Positions 33,708 to 42,292 are shown, counted from the stretch's first letter. The stretch: DNA of 64,000 nt from Spirochaetaceae bacterium (GCA_025355995.1 JANXYQ010000025.1:18339-82338), one strand, 5' to 3'. Notes: generated from the letters alone by a model not told the origin. Program-made: numbers and translations.

Positions 33708-34047
33708 CGGCCCTCCTTCCCTCGATGCTCACGAAAACCTGATTGGGGAGGCAGGCGAGCCACTCGCCCGGGCTATCGATCGAGCCCGCGGCTATGCAGG
33801 TCTTGTTCGGGCAGGGCGAGTCCTCGATGAAAACCTTCTTGTCGCGAATCTCGACGACGGTATCGCCCAAGGGGCCAGCGACGCGGAGCTCCCTGTCGGC
33901 GCCGAGGGGATAGACCCACTCTCCGCCCCTGCCCTTGAGCACGGCGCTGGCTTGGCCGCCGCCCGTTCCGTAGGCCGAGACGGCGGAAAAGGCGACCAGG
34001 CCCGCCGCCGCTATCGCAATGACGATATCGAGCGGTTTTAGGCGCAT
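33679..34047 (-). CDS. NusG domain II protein, membrane anchored
   Basis: The 122-residue protein has an N-terminal membrane anchor (residues 7-26) and an extracytoplasmic NusG_II domain with the typical block DSPCPNKTC, then WLACLPNQVFVSIEG. The Cys pair plus the later Cys is characteristic and suggests a redox or metal role. Comparative work on extracytosolic flavinylation has linked NusG_II and Gx-transporter genes to ApbE-dependent systems. No ApbE or FMN-binding protein is present in this window. It is not a transcription factor in spite of the domain name. Confidence 0.85.
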   Translation of the reverse strand: MRLKPLDIVIAIAAAGLVAFSAVSAYGTGGGQASAVLKGRGGEWVYPLGADRELRVAGPLGDTVVEIRDKKVFIEDSPCPNKTCIAAGSIDSPGEWLACLPNQVFVSIEGRRADGGVDASVY

Positions 34048-34063
34048 GGCGCCTAAACCTGGG

Positions 34064-34624
34064 TCAGTCCGAGCATCCGCAGCCGCCGTGGCCGCAGCCT
34101 TCGCTCTTGCCGTCCCCGCATTCGCCGTCGCCGCAATCGCCCTCGCAGCCGCAATCGCAGCCTCCGTGTACGTGGCCGTGCTCGAGTTCCTCGGCGGTGG
34201 CTTCGCGTACGTCGACGACCTTTACCGTGAAGTGGAGCTCTTCCCCCGCCAGCGGGTGGTTCGCGTCGATAGTGACCTCGTCGCCCTCGATCCCCATCAC
34301 GGTGACGATCTGTGCGCCGTCCTCTCCGTGGGCCTCGAACTGCATGCCGGTCTCGATGGAGGCGCCCTCGCCGAATTCGGATTTATTTACCTTGAACATG
34401 AGCGCCTCGTCCCGCTCCCCGTAGCCTTCCTTCGCGGGAACGATGCAGTCGATCGCGTCGCCGGCCTTTTTGCCGAGGAGATTCTTCTCGAGGCCGGCGA
34501 TGATGTTGTCGTTACCATGCAAATAGATAAGGGGATCTGAGGCCTCGGATGCGTCTATGACCTCGCCCGTGGAATCCTGGAGCTTGTAGTCTATTGTGAC
34601 GACCCTGTCTTTCTCGATGACCAT
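34064..34624 (-). CDS. slyD: SlyD-type FKBP peptidyl-prolyl isomerase
   Basis: The 186-residue protein has an FKBP core (VVTIDYKLQDSTGEVIDAS, LIYLHGNDNIIAGLEKNLLG, PAKEGYGERDEALM) interrupted by the IF chaperone domain, with NHPLAGEELHFTVKV closing the barrel. The C-terminal 38 residues are rich in His, Cys and Gly (GHVHGGCDCGCEGDCGDGE onward), a metal-binding tail like that of E. coli SlyD, which delivers nickel to hydrogenase. The start at 34624 has AAGGA 7 nt upstream; longer in-frame starts are rejected. It is divergent from ftsK across an AT-rich spacer containing an imperfect palindrome at 34693-34718. Confidence 0.93.
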   Translation of the reverse strand: MVIEKDRVVTIDYKLQDSTGEVIDASEASDPLIYLHGNDNIIAGLEKNLLGKKAGDAIDCIVPAKEGYGERDEALMFKVNKSEFGEGASIETGMQFEAHGEDGAQIVTVMGIEGDEVTIDANHPLAGEELHFTVKVVDVREATAEELEHGHVHGGCDCGCEGDCGDGECGDGKSEGCGHGGCGCSD

Positions 34625-34782
34625 TGAATATCCTTTCGGGGGCGTGCCTTCCCCGCAACGCGAGGGAATAATGTATATATAATTTCCATATATGAAAAGA
34701 GGCATGCGCCTTTTCATGCTTTACTGTCTCCCCGGCGCTAGCCGATATTGTCACTAGCACTCGACCAGGGAGTCCCACTTCA

Positions 34783-37140
34783 ATGTCCGACGAGTCCAGC
34801 TCTTCGCTTGCCAATATAGCTCTCGGGACGGCCTTAGCCCTCCTCTCGGTCCTTTCCCTAGCCTCCCTCGCCACCGCGGCCCTCGCTCCCGACGGCGCCC
34901 TGGCCCTCCTGGCCCAGCCCGGATCATTCCTCCTCGGGGCCTTCGCCTGGGCCGCCTTCTTCGTGCCCCTTTGGCTGGCTGGCGCCGCGGTCGTCGCCTT
35001 CCTCCCGGGATGGCGGCCGGGCGCCCTCGCCGCCCTCGCCGGCTCCGTCCTGCCCTTCCTCCCGATCGCGGCCATCGCGCGGCTTTCGGCCGAAGGCGAG
35101 CCCTTCCTGGTCGATCGTCCCTATCTGGCGGCCGTGGGCTTGCCCGCCCTGATGGTAGCCGGGCTCGCCTTCGCCCTGGCCTTGGCCGCCCTCGTCGTCT
35201 ACCTGGCCAGGGCCCTGCCGCGCCTCCTCGAGCCCTCCCTGCCCACGGATATGCCCTCGGCTCGGGCCCTCGGCTTCATGCCGCCGCAAATCGCGGCGCC
35301 GACCAAGCCGCTCGCGATCTCGTACGGCGAAGTCGAGCGAAGCGAGGACGAGAGCTTCGAATTCCGCGTCCCGGTATTGCCTCCCCTCCCCGCGCTGCGA
35401 GCCCTCGAGGAGGATCCCGCGGCCGAGGAAGTGGAGACGGCCTCCGATCCTCGCCCGAGGACTCCGCGCGCGCCGGCGCCCGCGAAAGTAGCCGAGGCCG
35501 TCGTGGAGCTGGACGGGGAGAAGCGCATCGAGTTCACCTCGGTGCCGCCCTCCCATTCGCAGAAGGAGGAGGAGGCCGCGGCGGCCGCGCTCAAGCGGAT
35601 CTTGGCGCGTCGGAAGGACAAGCCCTACGCGGTGCCTTCCGACGGCATCCTCACGGCCTACCCCGACGGCGAGTATTGGATAGTGGACGAGAAGACGAAG
35701 CGCTCGGCCGTGGTCCTGCGCGATACCTTGGCCGAATTCAAGATCGAGGCCGAGGTGACCGGAATCCGCAAGGGCCCCGTCATCACGATGTTCGAGATTC
35801 TTCCCGCTCCCGGCGTCAAGCTCTCCAAGATCACCAACCTCGCGGACAACATCGCACTCAGGCTCGCCGCCTCCAGCGTGCGCATAGTGGCGCCCATACC
35901 GGGCAAGCACGCCGTGGGCATCGAGGTGCCGAACGAGAGGCGGTCCATCGTCTCCCTGCGCGAGATCGTCGAGAACGAGGCCTTCAAGACCGCGAAGATG
36001 GAGATACCGATAATCCTCGGGAAGGACATCGCGGGCGAGGCGCAGTTCATCGACCTCACCCAGACGCCCCACCTCCTCATCGCCGGCGCGACCGGCTCGG
36101 GCAAGTCCGTCTCGGTCAACTCGATCATCCTCTCGATCCTGTACAGGCGCTCGCCCCAGGAGGTGAGGCTCCTGCTCATCGACCCGAAGATCGTGGAGCT
36201 CAAGCTCTACAACGGAATTCCCCACCTGCTCACTCCGGTTATCACCGAGCCGAAGCGGGCCTTCCAGGCCCTTCAGTACTGCATCTGCGAGATGGAGAGG
36301 CGCTACAGCCTCCTCGACCACGTCGGCGTACGGGACATCAAGAATTACAATCGCAAGGTCAAGGACAAGGGCCTCGCGGTAGAGCGCCTGCCCTATATCG
36401 TCGTGATCATCGACGAGTTCGCCGATCTCATGGCGACCACCGGCAAGGAGCTCGAGTCCACGCTCGCCCGCCTCGCCGCCATGTCGCGCGCGGTCGGCAT
36501 CCACCTCGTGCTGGCGACGCAGCGCCCGAGCATCGACGTGATAACCGGCCTGATTAAGGCGAACATCCCGAGCCGCATCGCCTTCATGGTCGCGAGCAAA
36601 TTCGACAGCCGCATCATCATCGACGTGGTGGGGGCCGAGAAGCTCCTGGGCCGGGGCGACATGCTCGTCGCCACCGCCTGGGATCCCTTCCCCATCCGCA
36701 TGCAGGGAGCCTACGTCTCCGAGGACGAGGTCGAGAAGGTCGTCGAGTTCGTGAAGACCCTGGGAGAGCCCGACTACATCGACGAGGAGATCTTCATAGA
36801 CGAGGAGGACGAGGACGGCGAGCCCTCCCTGTTCGGCGACGAGGACGACGACCCGCTGTTCGAGAAGGCACTGGAGATCGTGCTCCAGCAGGGCAAGGCG
36901 AGTGCCTCCTACATCCAGCGCAGGCTCAAGGTCGGCTACAACCGCGCCTCGCGCCTCGTCGAGCTGATGGAGGAGAAGGGCATCGTGGGGCCGGCGAAGG
37001 GCTCCAAGCCCCGCGACCTCATGCACAATCCGGAGGTGCTGGGCCGCTCGGCCGCCCCTCGCCAGCCGAGCCTCCTGCCCGATCTGGAGACAGTTCCCGG
37101 CCAGCGCGTCGCGGGCCGGGGGACGGACGACGATGCGTAG
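34783..37140 (+). CDS. ftsK: DNA translocase FtsK/SpoIIIE
   Basis: The 785-residue protein has four N-terminal membrane helices, a Pro/Glu-rich linker of moderate length, and a RecA-like motor. The Walker A is GATGSGKS (435-442) and the Walker B region is YIVVIIDEFADLM. The C-terminal gamma winged-helix (KASASYIQRRLKVGYNRASRLVELME) reads oriented KOPS-like sites. It pumps DNA through the closing septum and activates XerCD recombination at dif. Its end overlaps purK by 8 nt, an odd partner that suggests transcriptional hitch-hiking. Confidence 0.96.
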   Translation: MSDESSSSLANIALGTALALLSVLSLASLATAALAPDGALALLAQPGSFLLGAFAWAAFFVPLWLAGAAVVAFLPGWRPGALAALAGSVLPFLPIAAIARLSAEGEPFLVDRPYLAAVGLPALMVAGLAFALALAALVVYLARALPRLLEPSLPTDMPSARALGFMPPQIAAPTKPLAISYGEVERSEDESFEFRVPVLPPLPALRALEEDPAAEEVETASDPRPRTPRAPAPAKVAEAVVELDGEKRIEFTSVPPSHSQKEEEAAAAALKRILARRKDKPYAVPSDGILTAYPDGEYWIVDEKTKRSAVVLRDTLAEFKIEAEVTGIRKGPVITMFEILPAPGVKLSKITNLADNIALRLAASSVRIVAPIPGKHAVGIEVPNERRSIVSLREIVENEAFKTAKMEIPIILGKDIAGEAQFIDLTQTPHLLIAGATGSGKSVSVNSIILSILYRRSPQEVRLLLIDPKIVELKLYNGIPHLLTPVITEPKRAFQALQYCICEMERRYSLLDHVGVRDIKNYNRKVKDKGLAVERLPYIVVIIDEFADLMATTGKELESTLARLAAMSRAVGIHLVLATQRPSIDVITGLIKANIPSRIAFMVASKFDSRIIIDVVGAEKLLGRGDMLVATAWDPFPIRMQGAYVSEDEVEKVVEFVKTLGEPDYIDEEIFIDEEDEDGEPSLFGDEDDDPLFEKALEIVLQQGKASASYIQRRLKVGYNRASRLVELMEEKGIVGPAKGSKPRDLMHNPEVLGRSAAPRQPSLLPDLETVPGQRVAGRGTDDDA

Positions 37141-38320
37141 AATCGGCATCATCGGCGGCGGCCAGCTCGGTCGCATGGCCATCGAGGAGGCCCGCAGGTA
37201 TCTCGCCCACATCGAGGTGCTCACGCCCGAGTATCCCTCGCCCGCCGCGGAGCTCGCGGATGCCGCCCATGTCGGCCCCCTGGACGACTACGAGTCGGTC
37301 ATCGAGTTCGCGGAGGAGCTCGACGTCATATCCTATGAGATCGAGGGAGTGAGCGCGGAAGCCCTGCGCGAGCTCGAGCGTCGCGGCAAGGTCGTCCTGC
37401 CCTCGGCCGGCATATTGGCGGCGATACGCGACAAATACGTCCAGAAGGAGATTCTCATCGCGGCGGGCATACCGACCGCGCGTTGCGCCCTCGTGCGGCA
37501 TGACGATGAAGGCAGGCCCGACCTGGCCGGGGCCGCCGCGGGCCTCGGCGGCTTCCCCATCGTGCAGAAGGCGAGGAGGGGAGGCTACGACGGCCGCGGG
37601 GTCGCGGTGCTCTCCCATTCGGAGGACGAGCGCTCCCTCCCCGGCCCCTCCTTCGCCGAGGAGTTCGTCGATTTCGAGAGGGAGCTGGCGGTCGTCGTCG
37701 CGCGCTCCCCCAGCGGAGCGACGGCCTGCTACCCCTGCGTCGAGATGGTCTTCGACCCGCGCGCCAACATGTGCGACTCGGTCCTCGCTCCGGCTCGGAT
37801 AAGCGTCGCGCAACGCGCCGAGGCCGAGAGGGTCGCCCTCGCCTGCGTGGAGGCCCTCTGCGCCGAGTCCCTTCGGTCCGGCTCCCCGGCGGGCGGCTGC
37901 GCCGGCGTCTTCGGCGTGGAGCTCTTCCTGACGCGCTCGGGCGACGTCGTAGTGAACGAGGTCGCCCCTCGGCCGCACAATTCCGGGCACTTCAGCATCG
38001 AGGCCTGCGCCTCGAGCCAGTTCGACCAATACCTGAGGATCCTCCTCGGCCTGCCGCTCGGCTCCCCGGAGCTCCTGGCCCCCGCGATGATGGTCAACCT
38101 CTTCGGGGAGCCGGGCTGCTCGGGCGAGGCGGAATACCTCGGCCTGGGCGAGGCCCTCGCGATCCCGGGAGTGGCGCTGCACCTCTATGGCAAGCGCGAG
38201 CTGCGCCCTTTCCGGAAGATGGGACACCTGACCGCGATCGGGGCTACGGTCGGGGAGGCGATCTCCCGCGCCGAGGCCGCACGGAATCGCGTCAAGATCG
38301 TGGCCCGCGAAGGCTCATAG
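37133..38320 (+). CDS. purK: N5-carboxyaminoimidazole ribonucleotide synthase
   Basis: The 395-residue ATP-grasp enzyme converts AIR, bicarbonate and ATP to N5-CAIR in purine biosynthesis. Visible features are the start IGIIGGGQLGRM, the ATP-grasp segment GGFPIVQKARRGGYDGRG, the acidic metal site GVFGVELFLT...VNEVAPRPHNSGHFS, and EACASSQFDQYLR. It works with PurE, encoded about 19 kb away at 57077 and not in an operon with it. Translation is coupled to ftsK by an 8-nt overlap. Confidence 0.96.
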   Translation: MRRIGIIGGGQLGRMAIEEARRYLAHIEVLTPEYPSPAAELADAAHVGPLDDYESVIEFAEELDVISYEIEGVSAEALRELERRGKVVLPSAGILAAIRDKYVQKEILIAAGIPTARCALVRHDDEGRPDLAGAAAGLGGFPIVQKARRGGYDGRGVAVLSHSEDERSLPGPSFAEEFVDFERELAVVVARSPSGATACYPCVEMVFDPRANMCDSVLAPARISVAQRAEAERVALACVEALCAESLRSGSPAGGCAGVFGVELFLTRSGDVVVNEVAPRPHNSGHFSIEACASSQFDQYLRILLGLPLGSPELLAPAMMVNLFGEPGCSGEAEYLGLGEALAIPGVALHLYGKRELRPFRKMGHLTAIGATVGEAISRAEAARNRVKIVAREGS

Positions 38321-38331
38321 GGGAGGGGCGC

Positions 38332-38600
38332 ATGGATTTCGCGGAGTTGATCGCCGCGAGGCGGCGCGCCTGGCTCCCTCGGCGAGCAACGGCCAACCCT
38401 GGCGATTCATCGTGGTCGACGATCCGGCCCTCAAGGATTCGGTCGCCCGAGCCTGCTTCGGCCCCGGCTCGACCTTCAACCGCTTCGCCGCGCAGGCCCC
38501 GATCCTCGTCATTTCCCTCGGCTACCCCGACGAGGCCATGGCCGCGCGACCCAAGGTCCGCAAGGAGCTCGGGTCCGTCCTAGGCCGAAACGCCTATTGA
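38332..38600 (+). pseudogene. Nitroreductase pseudogene (internal deletion, truncated)
   Basis: An ATG with GGGGAGGGGCGC in front opens MDFAELIAARR, the usual nitroreductase start. The frame then fails. Two bases out of phase, from about 38358, the sequence reads EAARLAPSASNGQPWRF followed by IVVDDPALKDSVARACFG and FNRFAAQAPILVIS, the conserved FMN-site block of the family. About 25 residues normally found between these parts are missing. The junction lies in GAGGCGG, which could have been present on both sides of the lost segment. The frame stops at 38600 well short of a full-length enzyme, so the 3' half is missing too. The gene is dead. Confidence 0.8.
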
Positions 38601-38651
38601 ACCTTCGGCGCGCATTCCCTCGGGGGCGGATTGCGGATACTATCCTTCGAT

Positions 38652-39338
38652 ATGACCGCTCCGACGATCGCGTTCGATCCCGCCCTCGGCTCGGGCAAGC
38701 TCCGCCTCGCCCTCGTCTGGGCTACCGGGCTTCCCGGCTGCCCGAAGACCGAGGCGGCGCCCCCCTACTTGAAAGCGCTGCTCGCGCGCGTCCGATCCGA
38801 CGGTGACTCCTTCCTGCCGCACGATCGCAAGGCGGCGGTGCGCGACATGCTCCGGCACGGCAAGTACAAGCCCGCCGGCCGCGCCAAGCCCTCGAGCGAG
38901 TATCTCCTCGCGGCCGCGTTGGAAGGCGACTTCCCCCTCGTCAACGGACCCGTGGACGCGAACAACGCGGTGAGCCTCGAGTGGGGCTATCCCGCGAGCG
39001 TCTTCGACGCCGCGAAGGCGGGGCGGGCCCTCCTGCTCCGGCGGGGGGCCGCGGGAGAGTCCTACGCATTCAACGCCTCGGGCCAGGAGATCGATCTCGA
39101 GGATCTTCTCGTCGCCTGCAGGCTGGTGGACGGGGCCTGGCTGCCCTGCGGCAATCCGGTCAAGGACGCCATGTCCACCAAGGTCTTCGAGGACGCTCGG
39201 GACGTGGTCGCCGTGGTCTACGCGCCCGCATCGGAGGGCGCCGAGCGCATCGAGGACTGTGCGACGCGCTTCTCGGCGCTGCTTTCGTCTGAGTGCGGCG
39301 CGGCTATATCGGGATATTCGATATCGGAGGTCTCATGA
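38652..39338 (+). CDS. B3/B4 tRNA-binding-domain protein
   Basis: The 228-residue protein consists mainly of the B3/B4 domain otherwise found in the phenylalanyl-tRNA synthetase beta chain: YKPAGRAKPSSEYLLAAALE, FPLVNGPVDANNAVSLEWG and the end segment RFSALLSSECGAAISG. Stand-alone B3/B4 proteins are proposed to edit mischarged tRNA or bind amino acids, without firm proof. The start at 38652 gives the family-like MTAPTIAFDPALG; a TTG at 38631 has a better Shine-Dalgarno (GGGGG) and remains possible. Its stop overlaps the start of the epimerase gene (ATGA), so the two are coupled. Confidence 0.8.
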   Translation: MTAPTIAFDPALGSGKLRLALVWATGLPGCPKTEAAPPYLKALLARVRSDGDSFLPHDRKAAVRDMLRHGKYKPAGRAKPSSEYLLAAALEGDFPLVNGPVDANNAVSLEWGYPASVFDAAKAGRALLLRRGAAGESYAFNASGQEIDLEDLLVACRLVDGAWLPCGNPVKDAMSTKVFEDARDVVAVVYAPASEGAERIEDCATRFSALLSSECGAAISGYSISEVS

Positions 39339-40330
39339 AAGTGCTGTTCGTGGGCGGAACCGGGAATCTCTCCGGGGACTGCACGCTGCGCGCCCTCGCC
39401 AAAGGCATGGAAGTCTGGCACCTGAACCGAGGCAGCAAGGCCGATGGCGTCCCGTCCGGAGTGGTTACCCTGAGCGCCGACGTCCGCGACGAGATGGCGG
39501 CCTCCCGCGCCCTCGGGGCCGAGCGCTTCGACGCGGTCGTCGATTTCGTCGCCTTCACCCGCGAGCACGTCGAGGAGGATATCCGCCTCTTCCGGGACCG
39601 GACGCGGCAGTTCGTATTCATCAGCTCCGCCTCGGCCTACCGCAAGCCGCCGGTCCACCACGTGATCTCGGAGTCCACTCCCCTGGCGAATCCGTACTGG
39701 AAATACTCCAGGGACAAGATCGAGTGCGAGCGGCGCCTCGAGGAGGAGGCGCGCTCGAATGGCTTTCCCTTCACCATCGTCAGGCCCTCCCATACCTATT
39801 GCTCGCGCTGGATGCCCACCGCCTTCGGCTCGACCGATTTCACGGTGCCCAAGCGGATGCTCGACGGGCGGCGCGTCATTGTCCACGGCGACGGGCAGTC
39901 GCTATGGACCATCACCCATGCGCGCGACTTCGCGGTTGGCGTGGTCGGCCTCCTGGGAAATCCCGCGGCCATAGGCGAGGCCGTGCAGATCATGGGCGAC
40001 GAGGCCCTTACCTGGGACTCCATCCACGTGACCATCGCCACCGCCCTCGGCGCCGAGCCGAGGATCGTGCATATCCCATCGGATTTCATCGCCGCCGTGG
40101 ATCCGGAGCTCGGCTCGCACTTCCTCGGCGATAAGGCTTACAGCGCCCTCTTCGATTGCTCGAAGCTCAAACGCCTCGTCCCGGAATTCCGGACGACCGT
40201 GACCTTCCAGGAGGGCATGCGAGAGTCCGCCGCCTGGTTCATGGCCGAGGGCGCGAGGCGGAACGCCGATCCCGTCCTCGATGCCGCGATGGACAGGATT
40301 CTGTCGGCCTGGGACGGGAAGGCTGTTTAG
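39335..40330 (+). CDS. NAD-dependent epimerase/dehydratase (extended SDR)
   Basis: The 331-residue protein starts with an NAD-binding variant MKVLFVGGTGNLSGDCT. It has VVDFVAFTREHVEEDI, the catalytic Ser region FVFISSASAYRKP and the active-site YWKYSRDKIECERRL (YxxxK-like). FTIVRPSHTYCSRW and ITHARDFAVGVVGLLG follow. It resembles the SDR group related to plant CSP41-like and bacterial NAD epimerases of unknown substrate. GGAGG precedes the ATG, which overlaps the B3/B4 stop. Its stop codon overlaps that of the convergent cyclic-nucleotide-binding gene. Confidence 0.85.
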   Translation: MKVLFVGGTGNLSGDCTLRALAKGMEVWHLNRGSKADGVPSGVVTLSADVRDEMAASRALGAERFDAVVDFVAFTREHVEEDIRLFRDRTRQFVFISSASAYRKPPVHHVISESTPLANPYWKYSRDKIECERRLEEEARSNGFPFTIVRPSHTYCSRWMPTAFGSTDFTVPKRMLDGRRVIVHGDGQSLWTITHARDFAVGVVGLLGNPAAIGEAVQIMGDEALTWDSIHVTIATALGAEPRIVHIPSDFIAAVDPELGSHFLGDKAYSALFDCSKLKRLVPEFRTTVTFQEGMRESAAWFMAEGARRNADPVLDAAMDRILSAWDGKAV

Positions 40331-40854
40331 CCTTTTTCACCGAAGAGGTTGGCGACCATCGCGTCCACGTCCTCTTGCGCCAGGTCGGACTTCCGCTCGT
40401 AGGCGAGCTCCTGGTCGGCGAGCTTGAGCTTGCGCAACAGGCCGTAGATGAAGACGAGGAGCATCTTGTTGCCGGACTCGGGATGCCGCTTCAGGAAGCC
40501 GGCGAGCTCGGTGCGATGCACCTTGACTATGATCGCCCGCTCCTGCGCCGTAACGGTGGCGGTACGCGGCACGCTCATGAAGATACCCGCCTCTCCGAAG
40601 ATGTCACCAGCCCCGAGGGAGTTGACGTAGGCCTTCTTGTCTCCCTCCCCGACGCTCACTGCCACGGTGCCCTCGGCGATCCCGAAAAAATATGGGCTGA
40701 TCTCGCCCTGCTCTACGATAGGCTCGCCCTCCTCGTATTCGAGGGCCTCGGAGTGGTCGAGGAGGTCGACGATCTCCGGGTCCGGGAGGATGCGGAAGGT
40801 GACGATTCCACGGACCGCCGCGAGGATGCTCTCCCAATCCTTGATTGTCTTCAT
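40327..40854 (-). CDS. Single-domain cyclic-nucleotide-binding protein
   Basis: The 175-residue protein is a CRP-type cyclic-nucleotide-binding domain (residues 20-140). Its phosphate-binding cassette GDIFGEAGIFMSVPRTATV carries Glu88 and Arg97, the residues that hold the ribose and phosphate of cAMP. There is no helix-turn-helix or kinase part, only a C-terminal helix (LADQELAYERKSDLAQEDVD). It may therefore regulate a partner protein. AAGGGGGA precedes the ATG at 40854. It is downstream of the phosphatase and DeoR genes on the same strand, with a 56-nt gap. Confidence 0.85.
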   Translation of the reverse strand: MKTIKDWESILAAVRGIVTFRILPDPEIVDLLDHSEALEYEEGEPIVEQGEISPYFFGIAEGTVAVSVGEGDKKAYVNSLGAGDIFGEAGIFMSVPRTATVTAQERAIIVKVHRTELAGFLKRHPESGNKMLLVFIYGLLRKLKLADQELAYERKSDLAQEDVDAMVANLFGEKG

Positions 40855-40910
40855 TGTTCCCCCTTGCCTTTTAGTATAAGGCGGGGGGCCGGCCGGCGCA
40901 CGCTCCGTTC

Positions 40911-41519
40911 CTAGGCCTTGGCCTCTCCGCCCTCGCCGTAATAATGGCTCGCGATCCGGTGCTTGCGGCCGAGGCCGCGATAATCCACTTCGAGGATCTC
41001 GGCGTTTCGGGCCAGGGCCGTCGGATAGGCGGGTAGGCTGTCCTCCAGCAGGGCGACTATCAGCCTGAGGGCGACCGCGTGCGTGACCACGAGGATCCGC
41101 TTCTCCCCCCTCCCGTCCATGCGCGCGAAGAAGGGGCGCAGGCGCAGGGCGATGGCGCGATAGGATTCCCCGCCCGGCGGCGCCCAATCCCATCGAAGGG
41201 CCTTGTCCTTCTCGTATGAGGGGTCAGCCTCGGCCTCCGCGTAGGTCTTGCCCGCGAATATCCCCATGTCCTGCTCCACGAGGGCCTCGTCGGCCTCGAC
41301 GGGGAGGCGGGTCAGGCGCGCGAAGGGCTCGGCGGTCTGCCTCGCCCGGAGGAGAGGGGAGGCGACGATGGCATCGACCGGGTGGGCAGGGGAGAAGGCG
41401 AGGGCGACGGCCTCGGCGTCGGCCTCGCCGCGCGCGCTCAGGGGATAGTCGATGCGGCCGGCTAGGACGTCGCGGGTGTTGGCCTCGCTCTCGGCGTGTC
41501 GCATGAAGTAGAGGATCAT
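40911..41519 (-). CDS. Histidine phosphatase superfamily protein
   Basis: The 202-residue protein is of the phosphoglycerate-mutase-like (RHG) family. The catalytic motif is LYFMRHAESEAN with R7 and H8, and the second His is in VVTHAVALRLI. ASPLLRARQTAEPFARL and EQDMGIFAGKTYAEAEADP are further family blocks. It probably removes phosphate from a sugar phosphate or similar small molecule. It follows the DeoR gene by 11 nt, so a role in the adjacent carbohydrate pathway (overflow dephosphorylation) is reasonable but unproven. Confidence 0.88.
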   Translation of the reverse strand: MILYFMRHAESEANTRDVLAGRIDYPLSARGEADAEAVALAFSPAHPVDAIVASPLLRARQTAEPFARLTRLPVEADEALVEQDMGIFAGKTYAEAEADPSYEKDKALRWDWAPPGGESYRAIALRLRPFFARMDGRGEKRILVVTHAVALRLIVALLEDSLPAYPTALARNAEILEVDYRGLGRKHRIASHYYGEGGEAKA

Positions 41520-41530
41520 CCGGGACCCGC

Positions 41531-42292
41531 CTACATCTCGGCCAGCACGACCTCGAGCCCCGCGGCCTCTAGGCGCGAGCGGAGGCCGGGGTCGATGCCG
41601 GGGTCGGTCACCAGGCAATGCACCTTCGAGATGGGCGCGATGAGGGCGGGCGCCACCTTGCCGGCCTTGCTGTGGTCGGCGACGACCCAGACCCTCTCGG
41701 CCTGGCTCATATAGTGCGCCGCCGCGTGGGCCTCCGCGATCGTGTAGGTCGACAGGCCCCGCTCGATATCGATGCCGTCGACGCCCAGGAGCGCTATATC
41801 GAGGTGGAATTCTCCCAGCGTGCGGTCGGCGATATGGCCGACGAGCTCGTAGGACCGCGCGCGGAGGGTCCCTCCCGTCACTATCACCTGGGCGGATTCC
41901 CAGGGAGCCAGCTCCATGGCGACGTTGATCGCGTTCGTCACCACCGTGATGGGCTTGCCCTTCAAGGCCTTGACGACGGACATCACGGTGGTGCCGCCAG
42001 TGCACCCGATGACCGCGCCCGATGGCATCCTCTCCGCGGCCGCGTTGCCGATCGCGCGCTTCTCGCGCGAATACGCGGCGAGCTTCGAATGGAAGGGCAG
42101 CTCGTCCTCCGAGTCCGCCGCCGTGGCTCCGCCGTGGGTGCGCTTCAGCAGTCCCTGCTCCTCGAGCGAGTCGAGGTCCCTGCGGATCGTCGCTCGGGAC
42201 ACGTCGAGGAGGGCCGCGAGCTCGTCCCCGTCGACTATTCCTTTTTTCGCCAACTCGCCCCGAATTAGTTCGAAACGCTCTTCTTTGATCAT
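41531..42292 (-). CDS. DeoR/GlpR-family transcriptional regulator
   Basis: The 253-residue repressor has a DeoR winged helix (VDGDELAALLDVSRATIRRD followed by LKRTHGGA) and a C-terminal sugar-phosphate sensor domain (GCTGGTTVMSVVKAL, VTGGTLRARSYELVG, GVDGIDIERGLSTY). Ligands of this family are phosphorylated sugars. GAGGGG lies 5 nt before ATG at 42292. It is divergent from the AgaS operon across a 175-nt spacer with candidate operators and very likely represses that operon until a sugar phosphate appears. Confidence 0.93.
   Translation of the reverse strand: MIKEERFELIRGELAKKGIVDGDELAALLDVSRATIRRDLDSLEEQGLLKRTHGGATAADSEDELPFHSKLAAYSREKRAIGNAAAERMPSGAVIGCTGGTTVMSVVKALKGKPITVVTNAINVAMELAPWESAQVIVTGGTLRARSYELVGHIADRTLGEFHLDIALLGVDGIDIERGLSTYTIAEAHAAAHYMSQAERVWVVADHSKAGKVAPALIAPISKVHCLVTDPGIDPGLRSRLEAAGLEVVLAEM

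Noticed and set aside
34693..34718. Palindrome ATGAAAAGAGGC/GCCTTTTCAT between slyD and ftsK as terminator or small RNA
   Set aside because: It has a 2-nt mismatch bulge and no T-tract in either direction; it could be an operator but nothing else supports that.
34924..37224. 766-residue minus-strand frame opposite ftsK
   Set aside because: Composition is His/Asp/Arg-rich with no motifs, and the + strand has a complete FtsK with Walker motifs and gamma domain.
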